NCBI GenBank assembly: GCA_945829225.1
Contig: CALZTY010000003.1
Coordinates: 41,567 to 105,566 of the forward strand
Direction: 5' to 3'
Length of the DNA stretch: 64,000 nucleotides
From: an uncultured Bacteroidales bacterium
GTDB lineage: Bacteria; Bacteroidota; Bacteroidia; Bacteroidales; Muribaculaceae
Shown here: positions 24,273 through 30,214 of the stretch, piece by piece
How the letters are laid out: each line of letters starts with the position of its first letter
How positions within the stretch are numbered: the stretch's first letter is position 1
Position numbers and translations under genes: made by a program
The notes under the pieces: model-generated
The model's database searches: none
What the model was told of the DNA's origin: nothing
The model's input: the letters and a program-made list of their open reading frames with translations, nothing else

Positions 24273-25132
24273 TTGCGATGTTTGATTTCGTTCATTATCA
24301 TACGGGCAATCACCGGAGCCGCCTCATTGCGGCAGGGAGCGAATGATGGCCAATCGTTAAAGTCGATGATGCTCATCGAGCCGTCCTCGCCGACGATGCA
24401 GTCGCCGCCGTAAATCTTGACGTCCATGATATCGGCAGCCTTAGTACACATAGCAGTGAGAGCCTCGGTGTCGAATTGCAAGTGGTGGGGAGCACCATTG
24501 ATGGCTTCGTCGCCATACTTGGAGTGTTTGGCTTCGAAGGGGTAGAACCAATAGAAGAAAGGAGTGCCGGCGACGCCATAAAACTTGACAAGATCACCCT
24601 CGAGGTGGCGATTGATGACTGCGCGCTTGATGCCACGGAGGAAGAACTCCTGCATGATTTCTTGAGCCTCCTCGGGGTGGCGTGCAAAGGCTACATCCTC
24701 GCGGTGCATAGCATGCTTGTCGCCGCGCTTCACCCAGCAGCGTTCGATGCCGGCGCGTTCGAGACGTTCCTTGATTACCTCATCGGTGTCATAAATTTGG
24801 CTCTCGGGGTAGGGAATGCCGGCGGCGAGGAGTATGCGTGTCATACGCTCGCGTGTACAATTCTCGATGCCGTAGCCCGAGTTGATGACCAATGCGCCGT
24901 TGTCTTCAAGTTTTTGCAGCAACTCGATAGAGCGCTGTTCGCGACACATATCCAGGATGATGTCTTCCTTGACACCTGAGGCGATGAATTGCTCCTCGGA
25001 GTATACGTTGACGATGCAGCCGCGCTTGCGCAACTGCTCGGCTACGACGTTGAATATTGCTGCGTCGTTGCCTATATGATTGGGCGAGAACGCACCGGCT
25101 CTCATGATGCCCGCTATTTTTATCTCTGCCAT
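24269..25132 (-). CDS. ATP-grasp-type protein, first gene of the inositol-lipid operon
   Basis: The ORF track begins at 25177; I use ATG 25132 because the recognisable protein starts MAEIKIAGIMRAGAFSPNH, which gives 287 aa. It looks like an ATP-grasp fold. The N-terminal domain carries FSPNHIGNDAAIFNVVAEQL. A central ATP-binding part includes RCWVKRGDKHAMHREDV, and the C-terminal metal-binding end is YGGDCIVGEDGSMSIIDFNDWPSF. The closing acidic/Asn pattern (D-F-N) is where ATP-grasp enzymes hold magnesium. Inositol-trisphosphate 5/6-kinases share this fold and end similarly (D-I-N-x-F-P). An inositol or inositol-phosphate kinase is thus one possibility; a carboxylate-amine ligase making a headgroup modification is another. 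No signal peptide is seen. It overlaps the PgpA-like gene by 4 nt. Confidence 0.75.
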   Translation of the reverse strand: MAEIKIAGIMRAGAFSPNHIGNDAAIFNVVAEQLRKRGCIVNVYSEEQFIASGVKEDIILDMCREQRSIELLQKLEDNGALVINSGYGIENCTRERMTRILLAAGIPYPESQIYDTDEVIKERLERAGIERCWVKRGDKHAMHREDVAFARHPEEAQEIMQEFFLRGIKRAVINRHLEGDLVKFYGVAGTPFFYWFYPFEAKHSKYGDEAINGAPHHLQFDTEALTAMCTKAADIMDVKIYGGDCIVGEDGSMSIIDFNDWPSFAPCRNEAAPVIARMIMNEIKHRK

Positions 25133-25174
25133 GCAGTCGGTTTTTATTGTAATGCCTCGCGTGTTGGAGGCTTG

Positions 25175-25206
25175 CAAAGTTACAACTTATTTAATAAATG
25201 TGCAAA
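25175..25206 (-). promoter_or_regulatory. Promoter of the inositol-lipid operon
   Basis: On the minus strand TTTG (25206-25203), a 20-bp spacer and TAACTTTG (25182-25175) match the consensus. The ATG at 25132 follows about 43 nt after the -7 box, consistent with the corrected start of the ATP-grasp gene and against the 25177 start. Confidence 0.7.
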
Positions 25207-25236
25207 TATGTTTTTTATCTGTTTTTTATGTAACAT

Positions 25237-25267
25237 TTTGTCAGGTGTAATAAAAGTATTACCTTTG
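25237..25267 (+). promoter_or_regulatory. Promoter of the WG-repeat lipoprotein gene
   Basis: TTTG at 25237-25240, a 19-bp spacer and TACCTTTG at 25260-25267 match the consensus fully, 33 bp before ATG 25301. It is divergent to the inositol-lipid operon promoter with about 30 bp between the two. Confidence 0.75.
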
Positions 25268-25300
25268 CCGAAAGGAAAAACTAAACCATTAATTATAACT

Positions 25301-26956
25301 ATGAAAACCAGTAAAATTTTTGTAGCATCGGTGGTGTGTGCGCTTGCCGGTGCATTTGTGGGTTGCTCGTCGGGCGAAAAAGCCTACGACTATATTCCCG
25401 TACAGGAATCTGAAGACGGTCATTGGAGTTTTTGCGGACCTGATGGCAAGGTTCTTTTCTCTGAAGAGTTTAAGGAATGTCCATCACCTGTAGTCGGTGG
25501 CTATTTTACCGTTAAAGAAGGTAACGAGGGTACCTATACCCTTTACAAGGTGGGCGAGAAGCCCGAGGCAGTTCCGGGTGCCGATGGCATCAAGAGTATC
25601 GGTGTCTTCAAGGAGGAAATGATTATCCCCGCCGTATTCCCCAAGGAACGTATCTGCCTGCTTAATACCTCAGGTGAGAAAGTTGCAGTCCTTGACCCCA
25701 TCAACAAGAAGGAAATCACCCAGTGTGCACCATATATTACCGAGGGCTTGTTGGAGATTGAAACTGAGGACAATAAGTGTGGTTTCGTCAATACCAAGGG
25801 CGAAGTGGTCATCAAGCCCGAGTATGACAATGTCTTCCCCTTTAATGATGGCATTGCCCTTGTTGTAAAGGAAGAGAAATATATAGTAATTGACAAGTCG
25901 GGTGAGGAAGTGTTCCGTCTTCGCAAGGGACATGAACCGTTGGACTACTTCTTTAACGAAGGTCGTCTGCCGGTGAAAGACTCCGACGGTCGAGTGTTAT
26001 TCTACGACACCAAGGGCGAGACATACAAGTGTCCGTCAAAGGTTGAGAATGTCAGGGAGTGGAATGCAGACGCTTATGTGTTTAAGAACGGCTCGGAATG
26101 GGGCGTAATGAACTTCGAAGGTGAGGTCATTGTACGCGCCAAGTATAACAATGTCAGAATTGCCGAGGGTATTGGCTATATTGCATTTGCCGACGAACGC
26201 GTAGTGGTTCTTGACGCTAAGGGCGAGGAAGTTACTCGTTTTGATGATGTGCTTGGCTGTGAATACGTCAAGGGCTTTGGCTTTGTGGTTAAGGAAGGTC
26301 GCCACTCTGTATACCTCGCTGATGCCAAGGGCGAGCCGGTCAAGGGCGCTGAATTTGCAGCGGTTCAAACATCAAACGTTCTCCGCACCGTGTACTCTGA
26401 TTACTTTAACAGCCAGGCTATTATTGAAGGCATTGTATCGCTTATCAAGGACAATGGCGTAGGTAATTACACATTCGGTACTGCTGCCAAGGATATACTT
26501 ACAGATCCTCAGAAGTATACATACACCTCTATGGCAGACATAGATGAACTCGATTTTAGTGGCTTTAGATACAAAGTAGATGCCAAGTTATATTTCGACT
26601 CTTATATTGCAGATTACAATTATATAGGTTGGAATCGCAACTATTATTGGATGCCCTCGAAGTTGGATAATGTCGAACTTACAATCAAGCCCGAGGGCAA
26701 CTGGTTTGACAACGAGTGCACCATTGCCCTTGCCAAGGTCCTCCAAGATGCCGGCTTCAAGGTGTTGGTTAAGACCGAGCAAGATGCCGAGCAGTTCCGC
26801 GCTCTGCTCAAGAAGGGCAATATGCTCATCTATCTCCGTGCCGAGAATAGCGTAAACTATGCATTGGTAGACATCTATCAGGCAACCGAAGCAAGAGAGA
26901 CCAGCTTGAGAGAACTGGTGAAACAGACTGATGATGCAGACGATTGGGGCTGTTAA
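25301..26956 (+). CDS. WG-repeat-containing lipoprotein
   Basis: The ORF track starts at 24989, inside the divergent gene; the real start is ATG 25301, where MKTSKIFVASVVCALAGAF leads to a lipoprotein cysteine (VGCSSG). The 551-aa protein carries several WG-type repeats: HWSFCGPDGKVLFSEEF, CGFVNTKGEVVIKPEYDNVF, YIVIDKSGEEVFR, EWGVMNFEGEVIVRAKYNNV and ERVVVLDAKGEEVTRFDDV. They span about residues 35-350 and probably form a beta-propeller-like surface. The C-terminal 200 residues form a separate domain without known motif. It probably sits on the outer membrane. Its ligand is unknown. It is a single-gene unit with promoter and terminator. Confidence 0.88.
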   Translation: MKTSKIFVASVVCALAGAFVGCSSGEKAYDYIPVQESEDGHWSFCGPDGKVLFSEEFKECPSPVVGGYFTVKEGNEGTYTLYKVGEKPEAVPGADGIKSIGVFKEEMIIPAVFPKERICLLNTSGEKVAVLDPINKKEITQCAPYITEGLLEIETEDNKCGFVNTKGEVVIKPEYDNVFPFNDGIALVVKEEKYIVIDKSGEEVFRLRKGHEPLDYFFNEGRLPVKDSDGRVLFYDTKGETYKCPSKVENVREWNADAYVFKNGSEWGVMNFEGEVIVRAKYNNVRIAEGIGYIAFADERVVVLDAKGEEVTRFDDVLGCEYVKGFGFVVKEGRHSVYLADAKGEPVKGAEFAAVQTSNVLRTVYSDYFNSQAIIEGIVSLIKDNGVGNYTFGTAAKDILTDPQKYTYTSMADIDELDFSGFRYKVDAKLYFDSYIADYNYIGWNRNYYWMPSKLDNVELTIKPEGNWFDNECTIALAKVLQDAGFKVLVKTEQDAEQFRALLKKGNMLIYLRAENSVNYALVDIYQATEARETSLRELVKQTDDADDWGC

Positions 26957-26985
26957 TCAGATAAATCCCTGCAATAAATAAATAC

Positions 26986-27022
26986 TACAAGCGCCGCGAG
27001 AACAACCCTCGCGGCGCTTGTA
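26986..27022 (+). terminator. Terminator of the WG-repeat lipoprotein gene
   Basis: A perfect 15-bp stem (TACAAGCGCCGCGAG and complement) with a 7-nt AACAACC loop lies 29 nt after the stop codon. It is followed by an AT-rich sequence but no long T-run. Confidence 0.75.
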
Positions 27023-27088
27023 ATATTAGTCACTGCATCCATAAGTAAGTTCCTCATTATTTGGTTGAAATTTTCTTAAATTGGCTAA

Positions 27089-27182
27089 ATTGAAAATCTT
27101 GGGAGTGATAGCTGTAAAATTCCTAAGATTTTCAATGTAAAATTCCCAAAATTTTCAATAAAAAATTCCCAAGATTTTCAAT
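27089..27182. repeat. Orphan 23-bp tandem repeat array with an inverted unit
   Basis: Three consecutive 23-bp units (27114-27136, 27137-27159, 27160-27182) share AAAATTCCCAAGATTTTCAA with 1-3 changes. A partial inverted copy (ATTGAAAATCTTGGGAG, 27089-27105) lies 8 bp to the left and could pair with any unit. The gap between the two flanking terminators holds no coding sequence. The period is the same as in the array at 17294-17385, but the unit sequence differs. Confidence 0.85.
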
Positions 27183-27205
27183 TTGTGTCGGATTGGGTAT
27201 AAAAA

Positions 27206-27233
27206 TACGGGACTGCTGTGACGCAGTCCCGTA
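27206..27233 (-). terminator. Rho-independent terminator of the amylase gene
   Basis: An 11-bp perfect stem (TACGGGACTGC and complement) has a 6-nt loop. On the minus strand it is followed directly by TTTTTATA. It lies 23 nt after the amylase stop codon. Confidence 0.85.
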
Positions 27234-27256
27234 GGTATGAGGGTAAATGTATGTGC

Positions 27257-30007
27257 TTATCGAACAGCGACCTTGAAGGTCTCACCGTCAACTACAACGA
27301 TGTAGATGCCCTTGACGAGGTTCTCCATCGATGCGGTGTGGCGACCGTCGAGGGTGTAAACGTCGACGGTGTCGTACTCACCAACAACCTCGATGAAGCC
27401 TTGACCGCCGATGACGGCAATGGTAGCCTCGTCGGCATCGCTGATGATGTCCTCAACGCCGGTCACCGACTTGGAGGCAAACACTGCCATAGAGTTGTAG
27501 GGCAGGGATACCGATACGTTGTTGGTGCCTGAGAGTGTGGGGGTGACGCCCAGGGTGGCGCAGATGAGTTGATTGTTGGAACTGCTGATGACGCTTGCCT
27601 TAGCCGAGACAGTCACATTGCTACCCGAGGTCGCGGGGTTGATGAAGGCGATGACCTCCTTGTTACCGTTGCGCAGGACCATTGTGCGGGGCTTGGACAT
27701 ATCGCCGCCGAGGTTGGTCTGGGTGAATGTGGCGCTTGTCGAGAACAAGTCGGGGTTGTCCTTGCGGAGACCGCACAGAGCGCAATAAACGTCGTGCAGG
27801 GCGCTATAGTTGGCGTTGTCGAGGTTGTTCCAGATGACGCGCTTGGGGTCGGTGTTGTTGCCCGAGGCATTCTTGGTCGATTGGTTGGCACCAAGTTCGC
27901 CGAATTGCCATATCATCTTGGGACCGGGCGAGAGGAGTAATTGCACGGCGCACAAGCCGAGACGCTTGGCGACATTGGCAGCGGAGCGCATGGCTGTGGG
28001 AGCCTTCACCGACATGGTGTAGGCTACGCGTTCCTCATCGTGGCTCTCGGCATAGGCGATGATTGAGCCGTCGGGACGGCCGTAGCCGGTGTAGAGCTGG
28101 TTGAGCTTGCCACCGTAGGAGTCCTCGGCTTGTCCGATACCGAATTGGGTGAAGTTGTGGTTGAAGTTAGCCCACAACAGTTGACCGTTATTTGCCATCT
28201 CGGTCTCCTCGTCGGCGCCGGCGAGGTTCTCATTGATGTGGATACCATTGGGCTTCACCGATGTGATTACCGAGTGGAGGTGAGCCATGCGGTTGATGCG
28301 CGATTGGTTCTTTGCCTCGGTGCCTGAGCCGTAACTGTTGTTGTCGCCGAGACCCTTGACGAGGTCAAAGCGGAAGCCGTCGACGTTGTAGGCGGTCATC
28401 CAGTAGCGGAGGACGTCGTCCCACTGCTGTTGCACGAGGGTGTTGCCTTGGTTCCAGTCGTTGAGCACGCTGTAGTCGTGGGGTGCTACCTTGTTGTAGA
28501 AGGGGTTGGAGTCGATGTTGTACATCTGATACCAGGGGTGCAAGCCGTCGCTCTGGTTGAATACGATATCGAGGATGACGGCGATGCCATATCGGTGGCA
28601 TACCTCGACGAAGTCCTTGTAGTCCTTGGGCGAGCCGTATGCCTTGTCGGGAGCGAAGTAGAAGTTGGTGTTGTAGCCCCAGGAGTTGTTGCCGTTGAAT
28701 TCCATGATAGGCATGAGTTCCACGGCATTGACACCGAGGCTCACCAGGTAGGGTATCTTGTGGATGGCGTCGCGCACGGTGCCGTTACCTTCGGCTTTGC
28801 CTTCGGTGCCGGTCCAGTCGCGCAACAACAACTCATAGATTACGAGGTTGCGGTGGTCGGGGATGGTGAAATTGCTGAACTTGTAGGAGGTGTCGAGGTT
28901 GCCCTGGTAAACGGCGAGAACCACGTCGTCGAAGCGCTCGTAGGGATACTGCGGGCAGTCGGGATAGACAGTGCGGTCGAGGTATTTATCGCTATAGGGG
29001 TCGAGAACCAAGCGGGCATAGGGGTCGCCCACCTTGATGCTACCATCTACAATATAATAATAAGGATACTGCTTGGCTGGGTCGAGACCCTTGACAGTGG
29101 TCCAGAAGTAGCGCTGTCCGTTGTAGTCTTGATAAGCCATGACGTTCTCGTTGCGGATAGCGTAGTCGTCCCATGAGGGTACGAGGATGACGCTCTTCTT
29201 GCCGGGGGCTGCGAGGCAGAAGGTTACCGAGCCGTCGCTATTGGCAACAGCGCCCATCTTGGGAGTGCCGCCGGGGTAGGTGCCGGGCTTTGATGCTTCG
29301 GGCACGACGATGGTGAGTTTCTTGGTCACCGAGGTGCCGGCATTGTTAGTGGCTGTGGCGCTGAACTCGTATGTACCGAGAGCCGGGAAGGTGTAATTGG
29401 CTGTCAGCGAGGTTACACCACTCTGTGATGCGATGGATGTGCCATTGACAGAGAGGTTGATGGTGGCAGCCTCGCTGGTGGCTACGCTCAGCGTGGTGGT
29501 GGTGCCGGTGGTGGTCAAGCCGGTGATGCTCGACTGCAGAGCCATATTGAAGCCGTCGGGGTATACATCTACGAAGATGTCACCGCCGGCAGCAGTCTTG
29601 CCTTCCTTGTCGGCGGTGGCGGTGCGGAATACCAATGCCACACGTTCAACAATTTCGTCGGCAGCGAGGTCGGGGAAGTATGACTTGAAGGTGCCGATTT
29701 CCAATTCGTAGGTGTTGGCGCTCTTGTAGGTCAACTTGTACTTGGCAGAGTTGTCAAGCCACTTGGGAGCATACTTCCAGTCGCTCGACGAGGTGCTCTT
29801 GTTGGTGATAAGACCGATGTGAGCGTAGATGGCAGTCGATGCCGGCAGGTTGGCAAGCGCCTTGTTGGAACCCTCGGCATTGGGGTGATACGTCAGTACG
29901 ATACCCGTGCTGCTGTGTGTCAGCAGAGGCGGGTTGGAGGTCACAATCTGTGCCTGCATTGCTATGGCGCTGATTGCTAAGACCAAAAGGAGGAAAATTT
30001 TCTTCAT
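27257..30007 (-). CDS. Secreted GH13 alpha-amylase-family enzyme with Por-like C-terminal domain
   Basis: The 916-aa protein has a signal peptide (1-19, ending AMQAQ) and an N-terminal region with several Ig/CBM-like sandwiches. These include a segment shared with starch-binding SusE/F-like proteins around NPPLLTHSSTGIVLTYHPN. A GH13 N-terminal domain follows (about 250-370), then the TIM barrel (about 380-760). Catalytic residues are visible: nucleophile Asp in DGFRFDLVKGLG, acid/base Glu in IHINENLAGADEE, and the transition-state Asp in AESHDEERV. The VNAVELMPIMEFNGNNSWGYN region fits pullulanase/glycogen-debranching-like GH13. It cuts alpha-glucans outside the cytoplasm. The last about 75 residues (VDVYTLDGRHTASMENLVKG to IYIVVVDGETFKVAVR) look like a type A Por/T9SS sorting domain. 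The gene has its own promoter and terminator. Confidence 0.92.
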   Translation of the reverse strand: MKKIFLLLVLAISAIAMQAQIVTSNPPLLTHSSTGIVLTYHPNAEGSNKALANLPASTAIYAHIGLITNKSTSSSDWKYAPKWLDNSAKYKLTYKSANTYELEIGTFKSYFPDLAADEIVERVALVFRTATADKEGKTAAGGDIFVDVYPDGFNMALQSSITGLTTTGTTTTLSVATSEAATINLSVNGTSIASQSGVTSLTANYTFPALGTYEFSATATNNAGTSVTKKLTIVVPEASKPGTYPGGTPKMGAVANSDGSVTFCLAAPGKKSVILVPSWDDYAIRNENVMAYQDYNGQRYFWTTVKGLDPAKQYPYYYIVDGSIKVGDPYARLVLDPYSDKYLDRTVYPDCPQYPYERFDDVVLAVYQGNLDTSYKFSNFTIPDHRNLVIYELLLRDWTGTEGKAEGNGTVRDAIHKIPYLVSLGVNAVELMPIMEFNGNNSWGYNTNFYFAPDKAYGSPKDYKDFVEVCHRYGIAVILDIVFNQSDGLHPWYQMYNIDSNPFYNKVAPHDYSVLNDWNQGNTLVQQQWDDVLRYWMTAYNVDGFRFDLVKGLGDNNSYGSGTEAKNQSRINRMAHLHSVITSVKPNGIHINENLAGADEETEMANNGQLLWANFNHNFTQFGIGQAEDSYGGKLNQLYTGYGRPDGSIIAYAESHDEERVAYTMSVKAPTAMRSAANVAKRLGLCAVQLLLSPGPKMIWQFGELGANQSTKNASGNNTDPKRVIWNNLDNANYSALHDVYCALCGLRKDNPDLFSTSATFTQTNLGGDMSKPRTMVLRNGNKEVIAFINPATSGSNVTVSAKASVISSSNNQLICATLGVTPTLSGTNNVSVSLPYNSMAVFASKSVTGVEDIISDADEATIAVIGGQGFIEVVGEYDTVDVYTLDGRHTASMENLVKGIYIVVVDGETFKVAVR

Positions 30008-30046
30008 GGTTATATGTTTAAGTGATAAATAAGCGGGTTCAGCCTA

Positions 30047-30078
30047 CAAATTTACTAACAATATGCAATTCAACCAAA
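30047..30078 (-). promoter_or_regulatory. Promoter of the amylase gene
   Basis: On the minus strand TTTG (30078-30075), a 20-bp spacer and TAAATTTG (30054-30047) fit the consensus, 39 bp upstream of the amylase start codon. Confidence 0.65.
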
Positions 30079-30179
30079 TTTAACACCTTATTCCGTCGCT
30101 TTTTTAACCTTTTTTGTTGAGGATGACCCGTAAAGCACAATTTAACGCTATTTTTTATCATTAATCGCTGAAAAGTCGC

Positions 30180-30187
30180 TACCTTTG
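30180..30187 (+). promoter_or_regulatory. -7 element of lptD
   Basis: TACCTTTG at 30180-30187 is a perfect -7 box, 27 bp before the TTG start of lptD. The upstream -33 position reads TTTA rather than TTTG. Confidence 0.55.
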
Positions 30188-30214
30188 TCGTCGTTTTAAC
30201 GCGAAGTATAGCCT

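Noticed and set aside
24989-25300. 104-codon N-terminal extension of the WG-repeat lipoprotein
   Set aside because: It lies over the divergent ATP-grasp gene and upstream of a perfect promoter; the signal peptide starts at 25301.
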